Source: Vibrio atlanticus (GTDB lineage Bacteria > Pseudomonadota > Gammaproteobacteria > Enterobacterales > Vibrionaceae). From it: DNA of 64,000 nt. Positions 8,654-17,646 of this stretch are shown here, piece after piece. The position numbers and the translations under genes were made by a program. Within the stretch, counting starts at the first letter, position 1. Each line of letters opens with the position of its first letter. The stretch spans positions 558,001 through 622,000 of the forward strand of contig NZ_AP025461.1 in assembly GCF_024347315.1 (NCBI RefSeq), in the 5' to 3' direction. The notes below the pieces were generated by a model. The model was given only the letters and a program-made list of their open reading frames with translations. It was not told the DNA's origin and did not search any database.

Positions 8654-10030
8654 ATGACCTATATAGAGCCAACCCTTTGGGCACAAAAACAGTTCGGTCA
8701 AGCCCACCTTAATGACCCTAGACGCACTCAAAGACTCGTTGCTCTCGCAGCCTCACTGGCCGAGCAACCTGGCGTACCCGTCTCGAAACTCATTATCTCC
8801 CCTGCTGAAATGGAAGGGGCTTATCGCTTCATCCGTAATGAGCAAATCAAAGCAGAAGATATCGCAGAGGCGGGTTTTTATGTCACTGCACAAGAAGCAT
8901 TAGAGCAACAGACACTTCTTGCCTTAGAAGACACCACTTCTCTCAGTTACTCCCATCGCAGCATTCGAGATGAACTCGGGCACTCCAATCAAGGCAATCG
9001 ACATCGCGCCATGTTCGTACACTCAACCTTACTTTTTGCTCCCGACACTCAATCTGTTATTGGTTTAATTGAACAACAGCGCTGGACTCGTGATATAGAA
9101 AAGCGAGGTCAAAGGCACCAGCATGCGACTCGACCATACAAAGAGAAAGAAAGTTATAAGTGGGAACAAGCCTCTCGCCATGTCGCTGAGCGACTTGGCG
9201 ATAAAATTTCGGATGTCATTTCTGTGTGCGATAGAGAAGCCGACCTATTTGAATACCTCACTTACAAGCGAGAGCAACAACAAAGGTTCCTCGTTCGCTC
9301 AATGCAAAGCCGCTGTATTGAAGAGCATGATAATCGTCTTTATAGCTATGCCTCTACCCTGTTATCAGCCGGAGAGAAAGTGCTCGAAATACCGCAAAAA
9401 GGCGGTCGTAAAGCTCGCAAGGCTCATTTAGATATCAAATATGCCCCCGTGACACTCAAGTCTCCTGCTAACAAGAAAGAGTTCGATAACATTCCGCTTT
9501 ACTACGTGGGATGTATAGAACAAGGAGAGAGTGGTAATAAGCTCGCATGGCACTTACTGACTTCAGAGCCGATAACGAGCAAGGAAGAGGCACTCAAAAT
9601 CGTCAGTTATTATGAGCGGCGCTGGCTAATAGAAGATTTTCATAAAGTCTGGAAAAGTGAAGGGACTGAAGTTGAGCAACTGAGAATGCAAAGTAAGGAT
9701 AACTTAGAAAGGCTCAGCGTCGTTTTGGCTTTTATCGCGACTCGGTTACTCCAATTGAGGTTTATGAATGAATCAGACGAGTTATCTAAGACCAGTTGTG
9801 AGCAGGTATTAAAAGGCAAAGCGTGGAAGTTAATGTGGCTCAAGTTGGAGAGCAAAAAACTACCGAAAGAAGCGCCTAATATATCATGGGCTTACAACGG
9901 TATTGCTCGGTTAGGTGGTTGGAAGAATACCAAGCGAACAGGTCGTGCTTCTATAAAGACGTTATGGCAAGGATGGTTTAGGTTACAAACCATCCTTGAA
10001 GGGTATGAACTCGCTAAGTCTCTTGATTAA
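8654..10030 (+). CDS. IS4-family (Tn5-like) DDE transposase
   Basis: Cut-and-paste transposase of 458 residues, close in length to Tn5 transposase (476). Hallmarks are LNDPRRTQRLVALAA and EGAYRFIRN in the N-terminal DNA-binding region, the first Asp in LALEDTTSLSY, the second in VCDREADLFEYL, and the Glu in the YYERRWLIEDFHKVWKSE signature. The C-terminus has the ARLGGWKNTKRTG dimerisation region. The ATG at 8654 has AAGGA at proper spacing; the frame is open six codons further upstream without a ribosome site. No stop or frameshift is present, so it should be functional. Confidence 0.95.
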   Translation: MTYIEPTLWAQKQFGQAHLNDPRRTQRLVALAASLAEQPGVPVSKLIISPAEMEGAYRFIRNEQIKAEDIAEAGFYVTAQEALEQQTLLALEDTTSLSYSHRSIRDELGHSNQGNRHRAMFVHSTLLFAPDTQSVIGLIEQQRWTRDIEKRGQRHQHATRPYKEKESYKWEQASRHVAERLGDKISDVISVCDREADLFEYLTYKREQQQRFLVRSMQSRCIEEHDNRLYSYASTLLSAGEKVLEIPQKGGRKARKAHLDIKYAPVTLKSPANKKEFDNIPLYYVGCIEQGESGNKLAWHLLTSEPITSKEEALKIVSYYERRWLIEDFHKVWKSEGTEVEQLRMQSKDNLERLSVVLAFIATRLLQLRFMNESDELSKTSCEQVLKGKAWKLMWLKLESKKLPKEAPNISWAYNGIARLGGWKNTKRTGRASIKTLWQGWFRLQTILEGYELAKSLD

Positions 10031-10102
10031 CCAGACTTGTGATCAAGAGACAGCCTAATTAGGAGCCATTTTTATTCTACTTAGAGGCGTTTTTAAACGT
10101 TA

Positions 10103-10681
10103 CTAGTTTGCCAATGCGGGTTCCGATAACTCTTGAACACAAGCTCGGCTGATGTCTTCATCAATGTAGGCCATCCCAAGTTTATTCAGATAGTCCATAC
10201 GATCGGCTGAGCGAAGCTCGATGTCGGGGCCTGCAATGTTGTTCTCTTGATAGATCTCGGTGAGGTGAGACATGAATTGCTCGCCAACACTCATCATCAA
10301 CAGGCTCATTGCGCCAACGTCCGGTCTGACTTTTGCTTGTTGCTTGTCAGATAGATTGACGGCTAACACGATAGGTTGCTCTTCACCCTCAAAACGAGTG
10401 CTGCGTTCGCGAATGGTTTGCTGAGCCCAGTAGTAGGCCAGTTCTTTGCTCTGAGTTAAGAAAACGGGCTCAACGGATTCTGTGTAGTTATTGCCAATCG
10501 TTGCCATGGTTTTTGAAGCGGCTTCATTGAGTGCTTTGTCTCCTGAGCGTTTCAGCCCTTGGCCTTGGATTGAAGCGAGCAAGGCTGAAGATGTGCCGTG
10601 ATACCAAGTATCACCAGTAGCGAAACCATTTTCTGACAGCAGTGTTTTAGCATCTTGTAGGTGTGTCGGTATTGAAGTCAT
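10103..10681 (-). CDS. Hypothetical protein with an ADP-ribosyltransferase-like (ART fold) signature
   Basis: 192 residues, cytoplasmic, no membrane segment. The segment WYHGTSSALLASIQGQGL has the strand-His-Gly-Thr-helix pattern of ART-fold proteins (PARP, Arr, RES types), followed after a spacer by PVFLTQSKELAYYWAQQ, equivalent to their second motif but with Phe in place of the usual Tyr, and then the strand PIVLAVNLSD. The match is from memory of motif patterns only. The ATG at 10681 follows GAGAGTG at good spacing; an upstream TTG lacks one. It lies between the IS and aceA, same strand as aceA but 220 bases beyond it, so co-transcription is uncertain. Confidence 0.6.
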   Translation of the reverse strand: MTSIPTHLQDAKTLLSENGFATGDTWYHGTSSALLASIQGQGLKRSGDKALNEAASKTMATIGNNYTESVEPVFLTQSKELAYYWAQQTIRERSTRFEGEEQPIVLAVNLSDKQQAKVRPDVGAMSLLMMSVGEQFMSHLTEIYQENNIAGPDIELRSADRMDYLNKLGMAYIDEDISRACVQELSEPALAN

Positions 10682-10801
10682 AGGCACTCTCAATAAATAG
10701 GCATATCAATAAATAGGAAAATCAACAAACAGGAATGTGATCAGTTTAAACAGAATTTTTCAGGGTCACAGTGGTGTGGAACACAAATCTGAGGCTTTGA
10801 G

Positions 10802-10829
10802 ATGAAGCCGGCAGTACAAGCTTCATCCC
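10802..10829. other. Inverted repeat downstream of aceA
   Basis: Eight-base arms GATGAAGC and GCTTCATC around an 11-base loop, in the gap following the aceA stop. There is no T-run on either side, so it is not a classic terminator; it may protect the aceA mRNA 3' end. Confidence 0.4.
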
Positions 10830-10902
10830 AAAACCTCCTCCCTCCCGGTACCTAACAGGGAAAAGGGAAGGGGAGATTCTAGAAGGGAAACGCTGTTAAC
10901 GA

Positions 10903-12501
10903 TTAATCAAATTGATTAGACGTATTCGCTTCACCCGCTGCTTTTAGTGCATTTTCACCAGCAAAGTATTCTTTGTGGTCATCACCCATGTCTGAACCAG
11001 ACATGTTTTGGTGTTTAACACATGCGATACCTTGGCGAATCTCTTTACGTTGAACATTAGCAACGTAGCCCAACATGCCTTGGTCACCGAAGTATTCTTT
11101 TGCAAGGTTGTCGGTAGACAGTGCTGCTGTGTGGTAAGTCGGCAGAGTAATCAAGTGGTGGAAGATACCCGCTTCGCGAGATGCGTCTGCTTGGAATGTA
11201 CGAATCTTCTCGTCAGCGCTTGCAGACAGTTCAGTTTCATCGTATTCCGCACTCATTAGGCTTGCACGGTCGTAAGCTGATACATCTTTACCTGCTGCTG
11301 CCATTGCATCGTATGCTTGTTGGCGGAAGTTTAATGTCCAGTTGAATGATGGAGAGTTGTTGTAAACCAGTTTCGCATTAGGGTGAACTTCACGTACGCC
11401 GTCCATCATCTCTTTGATTTGACCGATGTGTGGTTTCTCAGTCTCAATCCAAAGAAGGTCAGCACCCGCGTTGATTGCTTCAATACAGTCGAATACACAG
11501 CGGTCTTCACCAGTACCTTCGCGGAATTGGTATAAGCCTGAAGGCAGACGCTTAGGACGAACTAGCTTGCCGTCACGGTTGAAGCAAACATCACCTTCAG
11601 CCATATCTGCAACATCAATCTCTTCAACATCTAGGTATGAGTTGTAGATATCACCTTGGTCGCCAGGTTCTTTCACTACCGCGATTTCTTTTGTTAGGCC
11701 AGCACCTTGTGAATCGGTACGAGCAACAATGATGCCGTTGTCGATGCCTAGTTCAAGGAAAGCGTAACGAAGTGCGCGAAGTTTTGCGTGGAAATCAGCA
11801 TGAGGAACCGTTACTTTGCCGTCTTGGTGACCACATTGCTTCTCATCGGCTACTTGGTTTTCGATTTGTAGACAACATGCACCCGCTTCAATCATTTGCT
11901 TAGCCATTAGGTAAGTCGCTTCTGCGTTACCGAAACCTGCATCGATATCGGCAATGATTGGCACTACGTGTGTTACGTGGTTGTCGATTTTGTCTTGGAT
12001 AAGGTCTTGTTGATTCACATCACCCGCTTCACGTGCTGCGTCTAGCTGACGGAACAAGCCACCTAGTTCACGAGCATCCGCTTGGCGTAGGAAGGTGTAT
12101 AGCTCTTCTACTAGGCCAGCAACTGACGTTTTTTCATGCATAGATTGGTCTGGAAGTGGACCGAAGTCAGAGCGAAGTGCTGCTACCATCCAACCTGAAA
12201 GGTATAGGTAACGACGGTCTGTCTTGCCATCAAAGTGCTTCTTAATAGAAATCAGCTTTTGTTGGCCGATGAAACCATGCCAGCAACCCAGTGATTGAGT
12301 GTATTGAGAGCTGTCTTCGTCGTAAGCCGCCATGTCTGAACGCATAATATCTGCCGTGTATTGCGCAATATCCAGACCTGTTTTGAATTTGTTTTGAGCT
12401 CGCATACGAGCTGCAGATTCAGGGTTGATTGCATCCCATGGAGCACCAGCAGCGCTTTTTGCAACTTCAATCTTTTCGATATCTTGTGTAATTTGCGACA
12501 T
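10903..12501 (-). CDS. aceA: Isocitrate lyase, long (about 530 aa) type
   Basis: Cleaves isocitrate to succinate and glyoxylate, first step of the glyoxylate bypass. The active-site motif KQCGH is at 221-225 and the metal/substrate region IADIDAGFGN near 183-192. The length of 532 matches the longer subfamily known from Pseudomonas and Acinetobacter rather than the 434-residue E. coli AceA. The start has AAGGA seven bases upstream. It is divergent from a LysR-type gene, with malate synthase beyond that, so the three form a glyoxylate module probably controlled by the LysR protein. Confidence 0.96.
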   Translation of the reverse strand: MSQITQDIEKIEVAKSAAGAPWDAINPESAARMRAQNKFKTGLDIAQYTADIMRSDMAAYDEDSSQYTQSLGCWHGFIGQQKLISIKKHFDGKTDRRYLYLSGWMVAALRSDFGPLPDQSMHEKTSVAGLVEELYTFLRQADARELGGLFRQLDAAREAGDVNQQDLIQDKIDNHVTHVVPIIADIDAGFGNAEATYLMAKQMIEAGACCLQIENQVADEKQCGHQDGKVTVPHADFHAKLRALRYAFLELGIDNGIIVARTDSQGAGLTKEIAVVKEPGDQGDIYNSYLDVEEIDVADMAEGDVCFNRDGKLVRPKRLPSGLYQFREGTGEDRCVFDCIEAINAGADLLWIETEKPHIGQIKEMMDGVREVHPNAKLVYNNSPSFNWTLNFRQQAYDAMAAAGKDVSAYDRASLMSAEYDETELSASADEKIRTFQADASREAGIFHHLITLPTYHTAALSTDNLAKEYFGDQGMLGYVANVQRKEIRQGIACVKHQNMSGSDMGDDHKEYFAGENALKAAGEANTSNQFD

Positions 12502-12642
12502 AACTATTCCTTAGTTTCACGTGGACATGTTGGCCAATTTGGCGAGGTCATTCGATTTGGATTAAATCTAACCATGGACAAAGAATAACCATATATGTGA
12601 TAATTTTGTTAATTTATAGTTATTATATTCGGTATTTTTCTT

Positions 12643-13596
12643 ATGAATATTGCTCGTATAGACCTTAATTTACTTGTGTATTTAGACATGTTGCTGCGTG
12701 AAAGAAACGTAACACGAGCAGCAAATCAGTTAGGAATAACTCAGCCAGCCATGAGTAATGGCCTGCGTCGATTGCGTGATTTATTTGAAGACCCGCTGTT
12801 GGTGAGAACCAGTGAAGGGATGATACCGACCGAGCGAGCACATAAACTGCAGCCATTGATTCGAAACATCTTGGCTAATGTAGAAAAGACATTGCAGCCG
12901 ACCACGGAGTTTAATGCAGAAGACAGTGAGCGTGTGTTTCGTATCATGGCGAGTGACTATGCTGAGTCGACCATTATTCAGCCGCTATTGAAAAAGTTGA
13001 GCGAGATAGCACCGAAAATACGCTTGGATATCATGACGCCAAGTGACGTGAGTTATCAGGATGTGGAGCAAGGCACTGTTGATATTATCATCAACCGTTT
13101 TGACGACATTCCACAGTCGTTCCATCAGATGAGCCTTTGGCACGACGGGTTCTCTTGCCTATTTAGCTGTGATAACCCGATAGCCGACAACTTCGATATT
13201 TTGTCTTATCTAAAGGCGCAGCATATTTGGGTAAGTAAGACGGGTATGGGCACAGGTGTCGGGATCAACCCAAGCGAAGCGCAAAAACTTGGTTGGATAG
13301 ATGAAGCACTAATGCGCATTGGCAAAACGCGTAATATCACGGTGTTCACACGACACTACCTGTCGGCGATTCTCTTCGCTCAACAGAAGAACCTGATCCT
13401 GACCATTCCAACCAAAGCGGCGCAATTGCAGCGCAACAACCCTCGATTGTTAATCAAACCTGCGCCATTTGCTATTGAACCCTTCGAGGTGAAAATGGCT
13501 TGGAGTCCATTATTACAAACCAATCCAGACCATCAATGGATGCGCCGATTGATTAAAAGTGTCGCCAATGAAATAGAGAGTGGTGTGACGGAATAA
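12643..13596 (+). CDS. LysR-family transcriptional regulator of the glyoxylate genes (inferred)
   Basis: 317 residues. The N-terminal winged helix (about 8-67) reads LLRERNVTRAANQLGITQPAMSNGLRRLRDLF, typical of LysR. The remainder is the periplasmic-binding-protein-like effector domain. It lies between divergent aceA and co-oriented malate synthase, the usual place for a LysR regulator of its neighbours. Effector unknown; glyoxylate or a related acid would be plausible. The ribosome site is weak. Confidence 0.88.
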   Translation: MNIARIDLNLLVYLDMLLRERNVTRAANQLGITQPAMSNGLRRLRDLFEDPLLVRTSEGMIPTERAHKLQPLIRNILANVEKTLQPTTEFNAEDSERVFRIMASDYAESTIIQPLLKKLSEIAPKIRLDIMTPSDVSYQDVEQGTVDIIINRFDDIPQSFHQMSLWHDGFSCLFSCDNPIADNFDILSYLKAQHIWVSKTGMGTGVGINPSEAQKLGWIDEALMRIGKTRNITVFTRHYLSAILFAQQKNLILTIPTKAAQLQRNNPRLLIKPAPFAIEPFEVKMAWSPLLQTNPDHQWMRRLIKSVANEIESGVTE

Positions 13597-13641
13597 CACA
13601 GTTTGTAGGGTATTTTTTATATGAATATCCAGTATAACTGG

Positions 13642-13662
13642 CATAAATTAGCTAAATTTATG
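13642..13662. promoter_or_regulatory. Imperfect palindrome in the malate synthase promoter, possible LysR site
   Basis: CATAAATT...AAATTTATG is close to self-complementary with a TAGCTA centre, in the 155-base gap between the regulator and malate synthase. The T-N11-A character fits LysR sites, but this is only suggestive. Confidence 0.3.
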
Positions 13663-13751
13663 TCCGTTGAGTAAGTTTAAGTTAGTAAAGTAAATTTGAG
13701 CTAGTCACGAAAATTTATTGAGTAGCCATCAGTTAGTTTGAGAGAGATTTT

Positions 13752-15938
13752 ATGAGCAGTCGTATTCAACAGGGAAGCTTGAACATTGATAGCACCCTCT
13801 ACCAATTAATTAATGATCAGGTCATTCCTGGGACAGGCATTGTCGCTGAAGACTTTTGGCAATCTTTTGCAACCATCCTTGAAGATTTGGCTCCAAAGAA
13901 CCGCGCATTGCTTATTAAGCGCGACGACCTTCAACATCAAATTGACGTCTGGCACCAAGAGCGTGCAGGCCAGACCCTAGATGCGGCAGAGTACAAAGAG
14001 TTCTTACAGCAGATAGGCTACTTAGTCCCTGAGGGCGAAGACTTTCAAGTAACCACCGCAAGCGTAGAGCCTGAAATTGCAACACAAGCGGGCCCACAGC
14101 TCGTTGTGCCTATTATGAATGCACGTTTTGCACTTAACGCGGCGAATGCGCGTTGGGGCAGTTTATACGATGCGCTCTACGGAACCGATGTTATCAGTGA
14201 AAGTGATGGTGCCGAAAAGGGTGGCAGCTTTAACCCGGTTCGTGGCGCTAAAGTAGTGAGCTACGCTCGAGGCTTCCTTGATGATGCTGCACCGTTAAAC
14301 GGTGTTTCCCATAAAGACGTAACCAAATACAGCATCAGCAACGTCAGCATTGGCAATACACTGACAGCGACCTTAGACAACGGCGAAGAAGTCACTCTAA
14401 TCGATCGCAACCAGTTCATTGGTTACCAAGGTGATGCGAGTGCGCCTTCAAGTATTCTGCTTAAGCACAACAACCTACATATTGAAATTCAAATCGACCC
14501 GAGCGCGCCAATTGGCAGCGTTGATGTGGCTGGTATTAAAGATGTGTTGGTGGAATCGGCTCTCACCACCATTATGGATTGCGAAGATTCGGTAGCAGCG
14601 GTTGATGGTGAAGACAAAGCATTGGCTTACCGTAACTGGTTAGGCTTGATGAAAGGTGACTTACAAGAGTCGCTAGAGAAAAATGGCAAGACCATCGTTC
14701 GTAACCTCAACCCAGATCGTCAATACACCAGCGTGACGGGAGGCGAGATCTCGCTGAAAGGCCGCAGCATGTTGTTTATTCGCAACGTGGGCCATCTAAT
14801 GACCAACCCTGCCATTATTGATGCTGACGGTAACGAAGTACCTGAAGGTATTATGGATGGCATGATCACTTCACTAATCGCGATGCATGATTTAAAAGGC
14901 AACAGTGCGTACCAAAACTCGACCGCGAACAGCATCAATATTGTTAAACCTAAGATGCATGGCCCTGAAGAAGTGGCGTTTACCAATGAGTTGTTTGGTC
15001 GAATCGAAGATGCACTAGGGCTAGATCGATTCACAATCAAAGTCGGCATCATGGACGAAGAACGTCGTACCTCTGTGAACTTGAAAGAATGTATCCGCGC
15101 GGCTAAAGATCGTGTTGTATTCATCAACACAGGCTTCCTAGATCGAACCGGTGATGAAATTCACACCAGCATGGAAGCGGGCCCATTTGCTCCTAAAACA
15201 CAGCTGAAAACCATGACTTGGATTGGCGCATACGAAGACCAGAACGTTGATCTTGGCTTAGCTTGTGGCCTGCAAGGTAAAGCCCAGATCGGTAAAGGCA
15301 TGTGGCCAGAGCCGGACAATATGGCGAAGATGATGGATGCGAAAATCGGACACCCACAAGCAGGTGCAAATACCGCTTGGGTTCCTTCTCCAACTGCCGC
15401 GACTTTGCATGCTTTGCACTATCACAAGGTGAGTGTACCAAGCCGCCAGAAAGAGCTTCGCGAGCGTGTGAGAGCGAACGTTGACGATATTCTGACTATC
15501 CCGCTATTAGGTAATCAAAAGCTGACTGCGAAAGATATCCAAAATGAATTGGACAACAATACTCAAGGTATTCTTGGCTACGTAGTGCGTTGGATTGACC
15601 AAGGAGTCGGTTGTTCGAAGGTGCCTGATGTTAACGATGTAGGACTAATGGAAGACCGCGCAACGCTACGTATTTCAAGCCAACACATTGCTAACTGGCT
15701 ACGTCACGGTATTTGCGAGGAAGCCCAAGTAATGAAAACCATGAAGCGCATGGCAGCTGTGGTTGATGAGCAAAACTCTGGGGATCCAAGCTACCAAAAC
15801 ATGGCGCCTGATTTTGAAAATAGCATTGCTTTCTCAGCGGCTTGTCAGCTCGTATTCGAAGGCTGTGCTCAACCTAGTGGTTATACCGAGCCAGTGTTGC
15901 ATGCGATGCGACTGAAGCTGAAAGGAACCGCACAATAA
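13752..15938 (+). CDS. glcB: Malate synthase G
   Basis: Condenses glyoxylate with acetyl-CoA to malate. The 728-residue length is that of the monomeric G isoform (E. coli 723), not the A isoform. Recognisable catalytic regions are [13 protein letters not shown] (Arg near 338), [13 protein letters not shown] (Glu near 430), [16 protein letters not shown] (Asp near 457) and [16 protein letters not shown] (catalytic Asp near 635). The inserted alpha/beta domain spans about 135-265 and resembles the stand-alone protein at 33193. GAGAGA precedes the ATG and a strong terminator follows. It completes the glyoxylate bypass with aceA, needed when acetyl-CoA from taurine is the carbon source. Confidence 0.95.
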   Translation: MSSRIQQGSLNIDSTLYQLINDQVIPGTGIVAEDFWQSFATILEDLAPKNRALLIKRDDLQHQIDVWHQERAGQTLDAAEYKEFLQQIGYLVPEGEDFQVTTASVEPEIATQAGPQLVVPIMNARFALNAANARWGSLYDALYGTDVISESDGAEKGGSFNPVRGAKVVSYARGFLDDAAPLNGVSHKDVTKYSISNVSIGNTLTATLDNGEEVTLIDRNQFIGYQGDASAPSSILLKHNNLHIEIQIDPSAPIGSVDVAGIKDVLVESALTTIMDCEDSVAAVDGEDKALAYRNWLGLMKGDLQESLEKNGKTIVRNLNPDRQYTSVTGGEISLKGRSMLFIRNVGHLMTNPAIIDADGNEVPEGIMDGMITSLIAMHDLKGNSAYQNSTANSINIVKPKMHGPEEVAFTNELFGRIEDALGLDRFTIKVGIMDEERRTSVNLKECIRAAKDRVVFINTGFLDRTGDEIHTSMEAGPFAPKTQLKTMTWIGAYEDQNVDLGLACGLQGKAQIGKGMWPEPDNMAKMMDAKIGHPQAGANTAWVPSPTAATLHALHYHKVSVPSRQKELRERVRANVDDILTIPLLGNQKLTAKDIQNELDNNTQGILGYVVRWIDQGVGCSKVPDVNDVGLMEDRATLRISSQHIANWLRHGICEEAQVMKTMKRMAAVVDEQNSGDPSYQNMAPDFENSIAFSAACQLVFEGCAQPSGYTEPVLHAMRLKLKGTAQ

Positions 15939-15981
15939 ATAATAAAAAAAGAAGTACCCCTATTTGAACCGAGCCCAAGGT

Positions 15982-16010
15982 GCCGCGCTAATTTAGCGCG
16001 GCTTTTTTTT
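15982..16010 (+). terminator. Rho-independent terminator after malate synthase
   Basis: Stem GCCGCGCTAA/TTAGCGCGGC followed by eight T, 44 bases after the stop. Confidence 0.92.
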
Positions 16011-16071
16011 GTGTGGGAAGGGGAGAGAATGGGGCAGGTTAGTGCTCACTAAGACTTAATTATTTCCAAAC

Positions 16072-17499
16072 CTAGTTACTACCAAAGCACAGATACTTGA
16101 TATCCATGTACTCATCGATGCCTTCTTTAGCGCCTTCACGGCCAATCCCTGATTGCTTAACCCCACCAAAAGGTGCAACCTCAGTCGAGATCATGCCGTC
16201 ATTAATGCCAACCATGCCGTATTCCAGCGCTTCTGCTACCTGCCATACGCGGTGGATGTTCTGGCTGTAGAAGTAAGATGCCAAACCATAAATGGTATCG
16301 TTGGCCATCTCGATGAGTTCTTCATCAGTCTCAAATTTCATCACAGGCGCGACTGGGCCGAAGATCTCTTGTTGAACGATGTCCATGCTGTGTTTCACAT
16401 CTTTAAGAATCACAGGTTGAATGAACAAGCCGTCAAGCGCTTGAGTTGGGGTTACAGGCTGCGCACCTTGTTCAATCGCTCGGTCAATCAACCCTTGGAT
16501 GTTTTGTTTCGCCCTTTCACTGATAACAGGGCCAATAGTGACGCCTTCATCTAATCCGTTACCAATTTTAAGCTGCTGAACGGCTTGGTCGAATTTCGCT
16601 ACAAACTCGTCATGCACCTTGCTATGAATGTAGAAACGGTTCGCACAAACACAGGTTTGGCCTGCATTACGGAATTTTGAAGCCATTGCGCCTTGAACGG
16701 CCGCGTCGATGTCCGCATCGTCAAACACGATAAACGGTGCATTGCCACCCAGTTCCATTGAGGTGCGCTTAATGCCTTTTGCCGCTTGAGCCATCAAGAT
16801 ACTGCCGACTCGAGTCGAACCAGTAAAAGAGATCTTTTTGATCAGTGAGTGTGATGTGAAAAGCTCGCCAATCTGTTCAGGGCTATCGCCAAGTACGACT
16901 TGAAGTAGATCTTTAGGAATGCCCGCTTGGTAAGCCAATTCAACCACAGCAAATGCAGAAAGCGGCGTTTCATCTGAGGGCTTCACAATAAAACTACAGC
17001 CAGCAGCAAGGGCAGGAGCGGCTTTACGAGTGATCATCGCAATTGGAAAGTTCCATGGCGTAATGGCACATGCGACTCCGATAGGTTGCTTGATGGTCAC
17101 CAAGCGTTTGCCAGCGACGGTACTAGGAATAGAATCACCATAAGTACGCTTGGCTTCTTCGGCGAACCATTCAATAAAGCTAGCACCATAAACCACTTCG
17201 CCTGTCGCTTCTGCTAACGGCTTACCTTGTTCAATGGTCATTAGGCGAGCAAGATCTTCTTTGTTTTCAAGGATCAGTTGATGCCAACCACTTAGCAATG
17301 CAGCACGGGATTTAGCGGGAATTTTTGCCCACTCTTTCTGCGCAACATGAGCACGTTCGATAGCGCTCGCTAACTCCGCCTCGGATGAGATTGGCGCATG
17401 CCCAATAAGCTCACCCGTTGCTGGGTTTGTGACTGCAACTGCGTTGTTCGCTTCTGTCACTATAAAAGAGAGTATGTGCTGGTTCTTAATGTTTAGCAT
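16072..17499 (-). CDS. gabD: NAD(P)-dependent succinate-semialdehyde dehydrogenase-like aldehyde dehydrogenase
   Basis: 475 residues of the aldehyde dehydrogenase superfamily, GabD-like. ITPWNFPIAM (near 145), MELGGNAPF (general-base Glu near 250) and NAGQTCVCANRF (nucleophile Cys near 283) are intact. AAGGA precedes the start. It lies beside the IclR gene at the edge of the taurine locus. GabD relatives in taurine users can oxidise sulfoacetaldehyde to sulfoacetate (SafD), so that substrate is an alternative to succinate semialdehyde. With Xsc present, this would be a side branch or would serve a related amine such as homotaurine or GABA. Sequence alone does not decide. Confidence 0.85.
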   Translation of the reverse strand: MLNIKNQHILSFIVTEANNAVAVTNPATGELIGHAPISSEAELASAIERAHVAQKEWAKIPAKSRAALLSGWHQLILENKEDLARLMTIEQGKPLAEATGEVVYGASFIEWFAEEAKRTYGDSIPSTVAGKRLVTIKQPIGVACAITPWNFPIAMITRKAAPALAAGCSFIVKPSDETPLSAFAVVELAYQAGIPKDLLQVVLGDSPEQIGELFTSHSLIKKISFTGSTRVGSILMAQAAKGIKRTSMELGGNAPFIVFDDADIDAAVQGAMASKFRNAGQTCVCANRFYIHSKVHDEFVAKFDQAVQQLKIGNGLDEGVTIGPVISERAKQNIQGLIDRAIEQGAQPVTPTQALDGLFIQPVILKDVKHSMDIVQQEIFGPVAPVMKFETDEELIEMANDTIYGLASYFYSQNIHRVWQVAEALEYGMVGINDGMISTEVAPFGGVKQSGIGREGAKEGIDEYMDIKYLCFGSN

Positions 17500-17565
17500 C
17501 GTGATTCCTTTGTTGTGATTACTTTAGACGTGTTGCTTATGTGCGGGTTGGCGAGTGATTAAATG

Positions 17566-17594
17566 ACTTCGACCAAATGTTGATTGGTCGAAGT
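17566..17594. other. 11-bp perfect inverted repeat between the IclR and aldehyde dehydrogenase genes
   Basis: Arms ACTTCGACCAA and TTGGTCGAAGT around a seven-base loop. No T-run follows in either direction, so it is either an operator for the dehydrogenase gene or an RNA processing/stability hairpin. Confidence 0.6.
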
Positions 17595-17646
17595 TCATTG
17601 ATGTTGATTCGCTAATCTTGGTCATTTTCTGAGATAGTTCTGCTCA

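Larger units (their letters stand above)
8551..10053 (+). mobile_element. Complete IS4-family insertion sequence, IS50/Tn5 group (1503 bp)
   Basis: The left end reads CTGTCTCTTATACACAAAT and the right end, read inward, CTGTCTCTTGATCACAAGT: 15 of 19 positions agree. These match the Tn5 outside and inside ends respectively, including the DnaA-box-like TTATACACA on the left and a GATC Dam site on the right. One transposase gene fills the element. The nine bases outside each end (TCCATGTGG and CCTAATTAG) are not a duplication, although IS50 normally makes a 9-bp one, so one flank has changed since insertion or the ends recombined. Confidence 0.93.

Noticed and set aside
14720..15130. Long open frame on the minus strand inside malate synthase
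   Set aside because: Antisense shadow of a clearly conserved gene, with no ribosome site or family features.
16072..17499. Reading the aldehyde dehydrogenase as a definite sulfoacetaldehyde dehydrogenase
   Set aside because: The sequence is GabD-like and Xsc is present for sulfoacetaldehyde, so the specific claim is not supported and is kept only as an alternative.
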